64,000 nucleotides of DNA from positions 1 through 64,000 of the forward strand of contig NBIV01000310.1 in assembly GCA_003194525.1 (NCBI GenBank), given 5' to 3'. Source of the stretch: Gracilariopsis chorda (taxonomy: Eukaryota; Rhodophyta; Florideophyceae; Gracilariales; Gracilariaceae). Of this stretch, positions 42,703 to 55,170 are shown one piece after another. The notes below the pieces were generated by a model. The model worked only from the letters and a program-made list of their open reading frames with translations, did no database searches and had not been told where the DNA came from. How positions within the stretch are numbered: the stretch's first letter is position 1; each line of letters starts with the position of its first letter. A program made the translations under genes and the position numbers.

Positions 42703-45700
42703 ATGAATGCAATGATGAAACCAAAATCGTGGCCAGCGTCGCTATTCGCACAAACCTCTGAACGAAACTGCCGAACCTCGCAACAATCTTCCGAACCAAG
42801 CAGAAGACTTAACTCGGCATATGGGCATGTTGCCATACGTGAAAAAATTCTTCTCCCACCGTTTAGGGTTTCTTCAAATTACTCAGGGGATGTGGAGTGT
42901 AACAGCGACTCAGACTACTCAATTGAAGCTTGCTCAGATCCCAGTCTCGAAAATGATATCGCTGCCACTGACCCTGATGAAATCATTTTAGACGCAGAAG
43001 CTCGGAATATTATAGAAAATCTTCACAGATCTGAACAAGTGGGAACCTTAATCGCTGCATAAAAAGCCACACAGGGCGCAGTCGAATATGTATGGTATTC
43101 TTTATTTGCTGTCGGTATCGACACAATCTTAGAAACTGCCCTGACTTTACCGATCAATAGGTGATTGGCAATGATCTCACTAGACCTCCTCATCATAATG
43201 CACGAACTGAAGGTTTAGAAGGCAGGCAGTACGTGTCATCATTTCGTTCGGTACAATCAAAGTCGATAATACTAACAGAAACCTGGCTACAATATTTGTC
43301 ACTGAAGCAAATGGAACCCTAAATTCTGTGTTCTGTGACGCTCCTGGGGCTAGGAGAGCCACCCACATATCTGGAAGTAATCTATCGCGTTCTGACAGTC
43401 CAAGACAAGAAGCTTACGACTATATAAGAATTTAAAGATTTACTTATCATCCACGTATTCGCTGCGAGTTACTCTACAAGTGTGGTATTTATGACAGCGA
43501 AGAATACCGAAACGTTTTTCTTTCAGATTGGTATCACCGGGAAGAGGTACTCAGATGTTTGGTCTGCAATGTCTTTCACTGTAGAAAGAAGACAGCGCAT
43601 AGACATAAGAAGACAAGGATGGTCGAATTTTCCACAGAGAGCGAACTATCTAATCACAGAAGTGAAAAATGATTTGGTGTCCATTAGCAGTATGTTTTGT
43701 GATATACCTGGTCAAAAATTATCAGTTTGGATGATGATCATCAGAGCTTGCGGTCACGGGACGTTGCCCTTCTGACAGTAATGTCTCACACTACTAATCC
43801 GAAGAGGGGCCTTGGTCCGGTCAGTAACGCTCTTTGTTCAGGTTTGAATCCAGTTTTCCTTGCCAGCCACTACTGGAGCCACGGTGAAAAGATTACGGAG
43901 GTTTGGGAGCAACGGGTTAGGGCAATGTCAGGTGTGCCAACTGCAAGTAACTCGCGGCCGATGACGGACGACATATTCTTCTCTGATCGTAGCTATAATA
44001 GTGAAAAGTGTGTAGATTTTATTAATGACCGCATCGAAGGTACTGTTACTGGTACTTACAACCGCAGATACGACTTTCCTTTCGTATAAGGCAACACGCG
44101 CATACAAAAACGGCGTAAAGGTAGGGTTATCACTGACAACGTATTCAGGTCTATATACAGTATTTACTGAAGCCGAAGACCGCTGCTTGGCGAAAAGTGG
44201 AAGCATGCGTTTGCTGTGAGAACTTTACCGGAAGAATAGTGACTATGTATCACAATAATCTGAGAATGTTTTGCTCGAGCAAATTTACTTTGATTCCATA
44301 GACCGGTTATTCTTTCAAGATGGACGCATCTTAGATATCAAAGTTTCACGCTATCTACGACAGATATGTTACCATGGTGCGTCGAAGCAGTGATACATCG
44401 GCTTAAGTGGTGTCCATGGCGTGCCTGAAAATATTTCAAGCACTATCAAAGATTCAGGAGGTAACACTGTTGCAATCAGAAAATCGTTCATGCTTTCTGG
44501 CACATGCATTTATATTTACACCTAATACTACACAGAGATTTTTCAACGTATTAGGAAAGGAGTTGGAGAATACCATCGAGGGCTTCGCAATTCTATTATG
44601 GGGCAAGTAAATTGGAAGGGTTCCATAAAGTTTCCGGAAAGCTTTGACAAAACGAAACATCGCCTAACGGCACTTATGGCAAAACCAGCATATTAGCTAG
44701 GGATTAACATGTCTAAAACGAGCTATATACATGGAGAACAAAGCGAATCAGACAGTGTACTGAATGCAACAGCGGAGACGTCTAATTCAATGACAAAGGC
44801 TCGACTGTTGCAGGTTATGAGACGTGTGGGCCATTCTATGTGAAGCAGTTTGGTATAATATCTGATTGCTAGTAAGCTACTAGAGTTGTGTGAGACGGTT
44901 ATCAAGGGTTCCACAGCATTAGAAGTAGTGGGAGACTAAGAACTAAATAAAAAGCAGAGAGCGGCTGTGAAGACAGAAACTGTGTTGGATAATCCATACA
45001 GGACGTCTTTCGATACGTGGGTCGTGAAGATGTTGCTTAGCACAGCAGATATGAATGAAGGTAATGTCAAAGAAAGGCAGGTGTTTAAGAAGCTCTCGAA
45101 ATTTTTCCAACGTAACCCTGTGACATCAGAAAAATTCTTTGCGTCTAGAAGACTGGAAGATATGGATTAGCGACTCGTTGTAGAGCACACACAAAGAACT
45201 GAATTAGATTCTTATAATTCAGAATTGATCGTTTCCGATAGCCTCGATGGACTAGCATGTGTAGAAAAAGGAAATGGAGACCATATATTATGTGCCGTTT
45301 AAATCAAATCATTAAGCGCACTCCGAACTATAAAGAATACACGGGAGGTCAAGCACGGATACACAGCACTCATATATGTTAGCTATATTTGCAAAAACGA
45401 AGATTCCTACCAGTTGTGTCAGGAACTAGTTTCGTCAGCTGAGTATCGTGAACAATATCTTAACCACTGTTTTTGCCTCGTTGTGAAAGAGGTGCTTTTT
45501 GTGCAGTCAAAAGGAAGTAACTGTGGTGTAAGAGAAATAGTACATGGAGTTTTTCTTAACTTCGACGTATAAATGTGGTCTTGGTACAGTTACTTCTTGT
45601 CTGGAATACGCTTTGGGCGGTCTCGTGGGTTGGGAGAGATGCAATGTATATTCAGAAAGAAAACGAGGATATGGGTCGAGACTCAAATGCATCTGTCATA

Positions 45701-46430
45701 CATTCATTTGCATCTTACTACAGTTTATATGAAGCATACAGTGGGCTCTTCAAAAGAATTGGAACCACATCTCCTGCCCGGCTGATACTCCTAACTGCTT
45801 TCGTTTACTGGAACTATCTTAACGGGGGTGTTGACAACTTTAGTAGGGCAGTGACGACACTATGTTATACAAACAATTCTTAAAACACTACAGTTAGCCT
45901 ACCCGAAAGGATGCTATGCGCACACGTTAGCAATGCAGCCGTCGTGTTCACGCACAGGGCTCGCAAACGTTTTGGAAAACTGCCTGTGACAGTGAGTGAT
46001 TCCAAAGGACAGAAACGGTATCGAAAGCTGGCTGTACCATGGTGTGTCAAGCTGGTGCACATTTTTCAAGTTTTCACGTCATCTGGCAAGGGAGTATGTG
46101 AAAGCTATCAAGAGTAACGTAGGAAACGCAAGGCGGATTAGTGCTTTTTCTCAATTTTTGGAAGAAGTCCTAGTAATTGAAACACTTCACAAGCGACAAG
46201 CCGTTAAAATGTATAACCGAGGTGAAGACCGAAACTGGAGGCCACCACCTGGCAATTTGCTCAGAAAATGTAAAGGAAAGGAAACCTACTGCGCATTATG
46301 GTCGTACACACACACATTAACTGTCTCTGGAAAACAATATCGGAAAAGATGTATCTCCTCAGAGACAGTGGCGTCGCTGATGCCATCCAGCGCTGTGCAC
46401 TACATGCTGGGATACACAGCATTGTGACCC
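42703..46430 (+). pseudogene. Decayed candidate transposase of transposon X
   Basis: A set of frame-shifted, stop-ridden pieces on the + strand. 42703-43062 codes for an acidic domain (SDSDYS, DPDEIILDAEA). 43400-44100 contains SLDDDHQSLRSRD (near 43725) and, about 80 codons on, FFSDRSYN (near 43980) followed by GTVTGTYNRRYDFPF. Paired DDD and SDR(S/G)Y blocks look like two catalytic aspartates of a DDE enzyme, and position within long TIRs supports a transposase. The tail (about 46000-46430) has a WLYHGVSSW block and a WRPPPGNLLRKC segment with a lone Cys cluster. I cannot assign a known superfamily. At least eight to ten disruptions occur, so it is dead. Confidence 0.5.
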
Positions 46431-46624
46431 TACATTAGTGCCAGGAAAACTCTTACAAGAATAATTTGAAGCACTGCAAAAGAAGGGGGAGGAACATATT
46501 TCAATAGTAGACCATACCTATTGAATGCATTGTAACTGTGTCAATACCTCTGTACATGTCATTAAGGTTTCGGAGGACTTCGTTTTTGTCGGGTACAAAT
46601 TTTGTATGCAAAAATGCGTAGATG

Positions 46625-46892
46625 TCCATCCAAATGACTGGGCAGAAAACTCGTTGTATTGAACAAGGAACCACGGTCCGGATCTCAAGAGAATAAAGGG
46701 TGCGGTGGTCTCAGAGTGAAGGGTTTTGTCCCGGATTGTGATTATGTGGGAGAGGTTACCGACAGGTGTCGGTGCGCTTCAGGTGACAACGGGACCACGT
46801 CTTCAACGCTGCGTGAGCTGGGCCTCTCTCAGAAAAACGCCCACCCATCATTTTTGTAAGGAAAATTCCTCACGAATGCAGCATCGGGGTAA
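46625..46892 (-). repeat. Right TIR of transposon X plus TAA
   Basis: Read on the minus strand from 46889 this matches, in order, all four surviving pieces of the left TIR. The match is best at 46785-46860 and continues more weakly to about 46625. TAA (46890-46892) follows directly, matching the TAA on the left. Confidence 0.65.
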
Positions 46893-48398
46893 GAAGGGGC
46901 TTAGTCCTTACAATTCCTTTCTGAAGTTGTGACGTATGGATTTTGACAGCAGGAAAGAATGGTAGTGCCGAAAATTGAGGCCAAAAGCCGTAGGAGCTGT
47001 GATTTCATGTAGAAGCTGTGCCCTCACAACTCTACTAACAAAACGTTTCGGTAGTCCAAAACGTTTGATTATCATTGGTACAAAAAGTTGGCACACAGAA
47101 AGCGAATTAAAGTAAAGCACGCCCTCGAGTGCTGGCGGTATTTGCCTGAAAACAACAAATAGTGCATTTCACTTGTTTTAAGGGATGCGAAGGTCGTTAT
47201 GGTACAAATATTCAAATAGGTTAGACAAGAAAGGTGGCATTTTGCAAAGATCAGTAGCCCGTTAACGTTCTTCTGAGACGTCCAAAACGTTTGATTTCGA
47301 TTGGCAAAACGCTTTTGAAGTCCCAAAACTGCTTATCTGGTAGGGCTATGGTCATTTTCGCATGCCATATGGGCGCACCAAAACGAGTCCACTATTGCTT
47401 TTAGTAAAGTTCTAAGGGTTTCCCAATCGCTGCTTTACAAATAATTAGGTCCGTTACACAAGATCAAGTGGCTTTCGGCAGCAGGGCGTGCTTTGTGCCG
47501 TGGCTAAAAAGTGGCTTTTTACGAACATTAACTGTATGCGATAAGTAACTGAAGGCAAGGACACAGAACACTAAACTGAAAATAGTTCCAAGCAAGAAAA
47601 CTTACCCATCATTTGTCGGAATATAGCAAACTTCAATGGCTTACCGCAAAACTGTATTTGCAAGAGGCTTTATCATCGGATGAATGTGGGGAACAGCAGT
47701 GATTAGTACAAGGGGATGACCGGTCGGCCATAGATCAGTGGTCAGTAGAGGGGATTCCCAGAAATCCGGAACGGCAGATGGGCTCGGTGATATGAACGGT
47801 TGAAGTCAAGAGACGTTGGTCGAGGGCTGCAGAACCTGACGGGCAACTGCGTCAGGCGTGGTCAGGGAACACTCCTAGATTTTTAGTGGTCGTGCACTAT
47901 TGGTTTACAGTGCGGGTTAGTAGAACTGGACAGTGGGCAGTCTGTATCGCCAAATAGAACAAGATATTAGTCTGTTTGGTGAGAAGACGTCTGCCTTTAC
48001 TCAACAATGAGGTTGGCGCATTTAATATACTAAATATACATGTCGGACCGAAAGATGTCTCCCAGGGGCTGCGCATCCCCAGGAGATATAGGCCAATCAC
48101 CGTCCCGGAGGGTGTCCCCTATTTCTTAAAACTAATAAAAAAAGAACACGTCCGTGCAGGAGTATCGTTACCCATTACAGATTTACCTGAAGCGCCCACC
48201 GTTAAGCCATGTGCACAGCGTCTCTGCATTCTCAGTCGCTCTGCCCACTTTGTCCATACCAGTCACCTGTCCACATGTGCTCTGATCCCGGCCTAAGTCA
48301 TTCATCCTCCACTGGCATCTCTCATTACCGAATTCTATCTCCATACGGTCACCTTGCCAGATTATATCATAGCTGCATGTGGTGGAACTGCTTTGCAT
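46893..48398. other. Spacer without recognisable genes
   Basis: AT-rich DNA right of transposon X. Two short related stretches near 47055 and 47278 share TCCAAAACGTTTGATT and may be a relic of a small repeat. Short frames are present but show no family resemblance. Confidence 0.5.
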
Positions 48399-49760
48399 TC
48401 ATGAAGCAAGTGTAACTCTTCTGTTTTTGGACTTTTTGGCAGTGCCACATAGAGCTGTCTCCAACAGCAAAAATTTGGGTTTCACGCCTATGGTCATCCG
48501 CAACAACGTCTTACCCTGCACCTTATGTACTGTTGCTGCAAATGCCAGTCGGATCGGAAACTTCCTTCGCAGCATAGATACGTCCGCGAGCGTGACTAAA
48601 AATCCTATGCCGTGCACCAAGTGAGCTTCCATCAGGCCTCCGTCATTGTCGAACCTGCCTACCCCTACCGTCAATCTACCAGTTTGCATTATTACAAAAA
48701 TCATTCTGCTCACCAAGTAAGGGTGCAACACGTGCCTTGTTACCATGAATAGAACTCCAATCTTGAGCTAAAGGCCGTGATGAGGCATCCTGGTTGGTGC
48801 ATAGTTGTACGAAAGCTCTTTTCACAGTACCGTCAGTGATATTAGATGATGAGTCGTGTCCACAAACCGTACGACCTTAGCGCAGGAGTTGAGAGTCACC
48901 TTTCGTTTAGGAACCATTTCCAGTGACTGGTCGTTTTGGCCGCTTACCAACATTTTTTCGGAGGTGATGAGCATGTTGGATAGATGCATATTGACTTTTC
49001 TCTCGTTTTCGCCCACTCCATATGTGCTTGTACGCGTCTCTTAGTACCTCTGTAGATCTAAATGGCATCGAATTATCTGCATGGCATGTGTTGCGTGCAT
49101 TAATATGTAACAGAGCACCAAAGGCCTCATCTTTCGTTTGAATTACTTGCTCTGTCAAGTGCAAAACTTCGAAATGAATCTGGATCTAGAAATGGTTCTT
49201 TTGTGGCAGCTTGTTAAACAATTTTATGAGAATCAAGCTTCTGTTTCCATCATCTCCTGTTAAAAAAGCTAGGTGCGGCAGCGTGGGCAGTACGTGAGAG
49301 TAGTCATAAGAGATTACGTCGGTGTCTGCCAAACCACGGTTGGTGAATCCCGGATATGTTGCAGCACACCTCAAGTCCTTCAGTATCACGTCCATGATTT
49401 CAAACAGCCCCTTCTCCATCATCGAAGCTTCGTCTACAAGGAAGATATCCAGCTCACGAATCAAGAGTGCGCGCTGCGAGCTGGGTCCTTGCTTCGAAAA
49501 TGTCGTTGGTACACATGTTCTCCTGCTGTTCTTCTCGAGAACTCCTAGGCCTACATGCACAGCGTCCTTCAATTGTCATACAAACGCTGCAGTTTCAGTA
49601 GTCGCAAACATTACCACCAGAATCTCTTGCACTTCAGCCATGTGTCTCAGCTGCAATAGCATTGAGGCTCTCCCAGTTCCAGCGGAACATTGAAGAAATA
49701 ATGCCATATCCTTTGTTGCGAGTTGCTCTTCACTACATAACTGTCACAGTGACTGCAAAA
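48399..49760 (-). pseudogene. Pif1/RRM3-type helicase remnant
   Basis: Scattered minus-strand frames preserve the order of a Pif1 superfamily-1 helicase: a Q-motif-like SEEQLATKD and a Walker A-like QCSAGTGRAS (about 49750-49650), Walker B IFLVDEASMM with a following LKDLR (about 49460-49380), and the C-terminal FPIRLAFAATVHKVQGKTL block (about 48570-48490), which matches the conserved TinKsQGqT motif. Pif1 helicases unwind DNA; copies scattered in eukaryotic repeats often come from Helitrons, but no Helitron end or Rep domain is visible. Several frameshifts and stops separate the pieces. A dead host duplicate is the alternative. Confidence 0.65.
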
Positions 49761-52376
49761 TGATATCAAGCACATGCTGCTGCGGCTGCTTGAGCAACAC
49801 GTACCTCTAAAGGTGCTTGCTGGTCGTCGGGAGACTCAGTGGCTCTTCAAACTGATCGAGCATTCCAGCTCTACTTCTCTTGTACCAAGAAGCGTAAGAG
49901 ACATGTTCGAGTAGAATTTGTGATGCCGCAGTAGTTTCCCTCCATATAAGTCATAGATCTGAGTCACGGCCTTTCACATTTTCTTGTCTCTCTGCTGCTC
50001 CGTCCCACTGTATATATCCGCACGCAATGCTTCCCACTACTCTGTCACCATCCTTTCTGAGTCCCACCTTGTTGGGACAGGTTTACTGTGGACCATTATC
50101 CCTAGGTCGGAGCTCCTCTCAAAGCGTTCACGGCCTTGGTCTCTTGCGAGGTAGAACTAGCGACAGGGCCCTCCGTACCACATGGTTTTCGAGTGCAAAA
50201 CGAAGGTGGTTTCTGGCTATGCCGACGGATATGTTCATGAAAATCGGCTTACAAGCTGTGACACGTAGTGCACAGATCCACATAGTCGGTGTTTCGGTGG
50301 ACGGAGAGTCCAAAGAGAAAAACATAAAATGGGGGAAAGAACCAAGGGAAAAAGTAAAACCCGGCGGGTGGTGCGGAAACCCGAAAGAGACCCGGCGGTG
50401 CTCATGTTGCTTTTTCAGCCAATTCTGAGTCAAACGACTACCTTCTCCCACAATAAAAAGAAACTAATAGGGTAAAAATCGTGAGCACTGGGCGAAACCG
50501 CGGGGTGCAACAGATCAGCTGTTGTAGTTGACACTGTGCGGGTGAGTTAACCAAGACCGAACGTGGTCAAACCCTAAAAAGAAGTTAGTCACTTGGCACA
50601 GGCCATAAACTAAGAGCGTAGTCAGAGGTTAACTTTACTTTATGCTGAAACGGCAGGGCCATCCTCCCTTGAGTACTATGGGGTCACAAGAAATCTAAGA
50701 ATACTACTAACATATTGTGCCACACATTTGGTTCACACGTCCGTGTCACTGAGTGGCATGGCCGGCCACGGTGCAAAACGACATGTGTGAATCATGTCAG
50801 CCATTAATAATAACCGTATGCTTATTACGCGTCGATCTATTCTAGATATCATAGACATCAGCCATGAAGGTTCCAAAAATACCAAATAAAATTGATATCG
50901 AATTTCTCCCAAGCTTTCCAAGGGCCCACTCATACCTGATTTGATCTGATGCAACCTCTGCACTTAATCATTAATGATTCACCTTGCATAGAGGGAATGT
51001 GCATAAACATTGCTCGATAGTCACCAGGAGTCTTCCAATCTCTGATGGAATTTTGTTGTATATTTACAGTAGGTTGGTAGATGTCTAACAACTGTAGTGG
51101 AACGATAGCGAGAGCGTGGAGACAAACTCGGCGATGATCGGATAGGGACGAGAGATAAGATACGTTACCTTGAAGACCTGATCAGGTGATCGAGTACTCG
51201 GATTAATAGTTGATCTTGCAGGTAGACATGTTTCGGCACAGCTCGCCGGCTTTCTCCTTCCTCTATGGAGGTGCACTATTCTCTCTTACTTTTATTGACA
51301 ACTAACGCTTGGCTCAGCTGCGCCATACCGGATCGTTCTCAAGTGCGTCTTCCCATCACGATACGCATTTCTCACACCCCACTCCTGGTCTTAAAATGCT
51401 ACTATGCATTCCTCGGGACGATAATCTCTGTGCACCCTTGAATTCATGTCGTGCTCGTTCTCCGTTGTGCGATGTATCGTAATGCCACTTCAATTGCATT
51501 CAACAATCGCCTGCTCTATCTCTCATCGTGTCTTCGCGTTAAACTTGTTCCAGACGACTAAACTCACACACCCCCTAGTCACAAGCGTTATCCCTTTCGC
51601 CTTGTAACTCAATGTGATACGCTTTCAGGTCACCAGTGATCTTTTTCTACCATATTACCGACATCCAAACATACGTTGAACACTCCCGTCGTACAGACTC
51701 TATTGAGGTGAATCCATATATTCATGGTACGCTCAGTCAGCGCATCTGCAAGATTGTCCTTCCCGGGGATCCATCTCACGATGTTCGGCTCTTTTCTTTA
51801 GAAACTATTCCGAATTCTCCGTCGGGGCTGTTGCATTTGGTATTGGTTACCTTCGAAGAGCGTGACAATGGTAACCCTTACACGTCCTCAATCTTGCAGG
51901 TTTTTTTTGCCTCCTCAAAACCAAGCTATTAACCCACAAGAAGGGCACCTTTTCACGCAATTGTTACAGCTCTGATCTCGACTATGTCGTGGAGGGATCA
52001 ATTTGGGAAAACCCACTCGCGCTTTCTCCGGCACCTACTGATAATGGTGCATGGAAACACAGTTGCAGTGGCTTCATTTTGGTCGAAGCCGCTCCCTTAC
52101 ACAGTCTGACGACCACCCCGCGTGCGTCTCCACCGCCCAACATGTATGTCGTTAAATATTTCTAATTCACCTACTGCATTGCAAAACTAACGCCTAAACT
52201 CGATTAAATGCGATGCCTAACATCCTAAACATGTTCCAAGCTTCCAGAAAGTAGTCGGTAATTGCTGCTTGTCAGATTGGTTGAACGGGAGCCTAGCCTC
52301 TGCGGATCAGTGCACGAAATTGCCGGAGCCCCTCGAGAATTTTTGCTACGTGCGTTTCCCATATCATAGAATTCGT
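49761..52376. other. Spacer without recognisable genes
   Basis: About 2.6 kb with only short frames. The longest, at 50027-50428 (+), is of low complexity at its end and matches nothing I know. No repeat structure or RNA gene was noticed. Confidence 0.45.
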
Positions 52377-53857
52377 TCAGGAGTTTTGTTGCAGCATATT
52401 TTCAATTTGTTGCAAACCCCTTGTAGCGTTCTGAACGCTGCCAGCAATTTCTCGAACCTTCTTCCAGATGATTTGGTCTGTGACGCGGCTGCTCAGAGAA
52501 TTGCTAGTTCTTCTCACACCGTTTTCAGAATGTTCTTGCCAGGCATCAGTAGAAAAGCTAAGTATCTTATCGGTGTCTCCAGGATACAAACCACAGTTCA
52601 TGAAGCTCTTAGCGGAATGTTTGGCCTTCAAGAACTGATATGCTGAAGCGGCCAGTTTCAACCTCACCGCAATCTTTGCATTCATATACGCTCCGCTGTA
52701 AAGGAAGGCGTCTAGGTTGTTTCTGACATTCTCCTTGAACAATTTTTTGATTTGGTCGTCACATGCTATTATGGCAGAAGTATTTGCTGGTAATTGGATG
52801 ACTTCAATGTTGAGCCGGAGACACTCTTCAACCCACTCCGTTCCATTTCGAGAGCTGCTGACGTCGAGAAGGAGGATTATTTTATCACTTTGTGATACAA
52901 TGGGTCGCGCGGATTTGGTGAACTCTGCGATGACAACCGGCAAGAGCTGTGACGTGATGGATCGCTTCTTGGTCCTATGGAGTGACGTCTCACTTGGCAT
53001 CCAATCGAAACTTGCGAGCCATTTAAAATTGCCGTGTAGCTTCTCGGTGACGTGTAGTGGAGATGGTTTGACCCAATTTTTAGGAGTTTCTGCACCTTTT
53101 GCTTGAGTGATGAGAAACATTGGAGCAACATAGTCTGCTGCGCTACATGTGATTACGGCAGTGAAATGTTTGCCTGTGTCCTTCAGGTTTTGGCCTATTC
53201 CACCGTTTCGCAATAGTCTGGGACAGTAAGTTCGGTATTTTCGCCCAAATATGGACCCTAATGCGGTTTCATCGAGGTTCAAAAGTCGTTTTGGGTCTCT
53301 GAACAATTCTGGCATCTGTTCCTCGAGCTTTATACTTATGCTCACTATCGTTTGCAGATGTTCTTCTTTCCTTGCAGTGAGTCTCTTGGGGTTGATATTT
53401 TTCGTCTTTCTACAGGTGATTTGTGGGTTTCGCGACCGAAATGAGCCGAGGGCGTACAAAGATGGTGCCCCGTTGCTTTACGTTTTTCGGCCATCCTTGG
53501 CAACTTGGCCCATGAGGGAGGTCAAGTCCGAGTCACCAAAGGCAAAGGCTCTTTCTGAAGCAAGAATAGTTCTTTCAACAATCATCTTATCTTCAGTTGC
53601 GGTCAAAACAGGTTTTCGTCCCGCATGGTGCTGAGTTGGGTGTAAAAGCTTATGAAAATCGTCTTCATTGGGTTTTTGACGGCGTTCTCCATAATGTATA
53701 CTGTTTTTTGGCTTAGAGCTGTCGCTGTGGCAATATTTGCGACTGTGTTGTAGGCGATAATCATGTCTGCAGCCTGCTTGCCTTGCAGTTCGAGCTGCTT
53801 TCGTTTCTGCTGCATTGCTTTTCTGTGTGTAGCCTGTCGCCGCCTTGACAGCGACAT
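52377..53857 (-). pseudogene. pogo/Tigger-like (Tc1/mariner) transposase, frameshifted
   Basis: The C-terminal part is a 360-codon open frame (53459-52377). Its DDE_1 core shows D63 in LLNLDETA (53273-53271), D199 in ILLLDVSSS and D234/D235 in CDDQIKKLFK, followed by a FMNCGLYPGDTDKIL tail block typical of pogo transposases. Upstream, about 53857-53480, two overlapping frames hold a Lys/Arg-rich start (MSLSRRRQATHRK), a helix-turn-helix-like part (IATATALSQKTVY) and a GRKPVLTATED block, as in CENP-B-type heads. The coding sequence changes frame at least twice (near 53650-53690 and near 53470), so the enzyme is dead. The acidic residues of the core remain. No terminal repeats were identified. 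Confidence 0.82.
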
Positions 53858-54184
53858 GTTCCAAACGCACGTTTGTAGCGGTTTACTGATGACGAAAAGT
53901 ATGGGGATGTTACTGTATAGGTGGCGTGGGAGGCTGGGGGAAGATAATCTCGTGACCGATACGAAGGAGCTGTGGCAAAATCTCCCTCTGCCAAATTAAG
54001 CCCTTTGCCAAATTGAGCCCTTGTGAGGTATATCCCACGAAGCCTTCGAGTCTACATTCATCGCAGGTCTGAAGCGGCTTTCCAGTAACATGGTGCTCAC
54101 CGCCATCTAATTTACCTGGTCCTTCGTGGCATCGGTGGCCAGTATCTCGGCCTCGTAGGAAGAATGGCTCACACGCTGTAGTTT
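53858..54184. other. Short spacer between pogo-like and copia remnants
   Basis: About 330 bases with no supported gene. It may hold the 5' non-coding end of the pogo-like element. Confidence 0.4.
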
Positions 54185-54828
54185 TCATGAGCTCCAGTCC
54201 AAGATGTGACAGATATTCTCATCTTTGCCTGCAAACCGTGACAATAACCCAACCAGTAACCCATGCTGACCATAATCCCGATCGCTAGGGTGCGCAGCAT
54301 CTGAGAAAGTGCATAAGCTAACACTGTCAGGCGACTTGGCTGGAGGAAATTTAAGCAATGGATCACATCTATGAAGCTCATTAACCATTTGATTCGCCTC
54401 AATAAGATGTTTTACTGTGAGTCTTGCCAGGATTTGTTGCAGGAGTGATACGGCCATGGATGCCTGGGGGAGCGCTCCATTTCCAAGGGAGAGAAGTTTC
54501 TCGGCAAGAATAGGATACTGAAAAGTCTTGTTAGCGCTCACTCGGGAAGTTACAATTTTCTTCCTTGAACGACTCATAATGATTTTCTTCCCCCTCTTAC
54601 GGTATGTTTCCATGCTCATTCGGATACTTCTGTCGTCTAGAAGTCGTATGTTACATCCACCGAACGCATACTTCGGGCCATCTGTTTTCTTCGCAACAAC
54701 GAAACGTCTCTGTAAGTCATCCATAAGCTCATAAATTTCGCCTGGCATGCCAGCCACTAAGAAATCATCGCTCAATACTGAGAAAAGGAGGATTGTCGTG
54801 AAATAATACGTTAAAAAAAGGGGCAACC
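54185..54828 (-). mobile_element. Ty1/copia RT-RNase H fragment, host of the next element
   Basis: Fossil fragment. It begins at the catalytic box of a copia reverse transcriptase (SDDFLVAG), runs through the thumb and connection, and ends in the RNase H opening (CTFSDAAHPSD). The sequence style matches the RT of the element on its right, so the two are relatives. It stops exactly at the LTR at 54829, as if that element had inserted into it. It is broken. Confidence 0.75.
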
Positions 54829-55170
54829 TGTAGTGATAGCAAGAGACGGCCCAAAAATGAAGGTTTCTTTGCTTAGGGAAGTAAAGTTATTGATGATAAA
54901 CGGATTGGGGAACAGACGAGAGGTGACGTTCAAGCTCTGTCCCCTCCTTTTATACTCAGAGAGAAAGACGTTAGTCGTCTTTCTTGGTATTTAGAGTCCT
55001 AACATGATTACACACAAAACGGGGCATTGTAAGCAGCCATCGCACCATCCTCGGGTATAGTGAGAAGGCAGGAAGCTTTCTCACCATCCTTGGCGATGGT
55101 GAGATGGTTCACTACATTGATTTCTTCCTCAAAGACTGACAAGGACGGTGACAGGAGATTTATCACCACA
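54829..55170 (-). repeat. 3' LTR of copia-like element 2
   Basis: 342 bp. The ends TGTAGTGATA and TATCACCACA are inverted copies with one mismatch. On the minus strand a polypurine tract (AAAAAGAGAAGGGAA) precedes it directly, and a TATAAAAGG box lies at about 54947-54955. Three GATGGTGAGA-type repeats occur in its middle (about 55055-55095). No second copy is visible in the window. Confidence 0.75.

Larger units (their letters stand above)
21212..46889 (+). mobile_element. Transposon X: old DNA transposon with long TIRs, split by nested insertions
   Basis: Left and right ends are inverted copies over roughly 265-300 bases. The left TIR survives in pieces at 21212-21217, 33661-33682, 40346-40457 and 42233 to about 42390; the right TIR is 46889 back to about 46625. 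One stretch is identical for 22 bases (40398-40419 against the complement of 46786-46807). Both outer ends begin CCCC and are flanked by TAA (21209-21211 and 46890-46892), a 3-base duplication like that of PIF/Harbinger elements. Without the later insertions X would measure about 5.5-6 kb. Between the TIRs on the + strand lie an acidic N-terminal frame and a decayed candidate transposase (42703-46430). Superfamily not established. X is dead and clearly the oldest layer of this locus. Confidence 0.65.

Noticed and set aside
21212-46889. Transposon X as a Polinton/Maverick
   Set aside because: Although the TIRs are long, no polymerase, capsid, protease or FtsK-like ATPase is present, and the size without later insertions is only about 6 kb; the duplication is 3 bases rather than 6.
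48399-49760. Helicase remnant as a Helitron
   Set aside because: No Rep/HUH motif, no TC start and no hairpin with CTRR end could be found, so the carrier is left open.
50027-50428. 133-codon + strand frame
   Set aside because: No recognisable domain, low-complexity end, surrounded by decayed sequence; the opposite strand is equally open.
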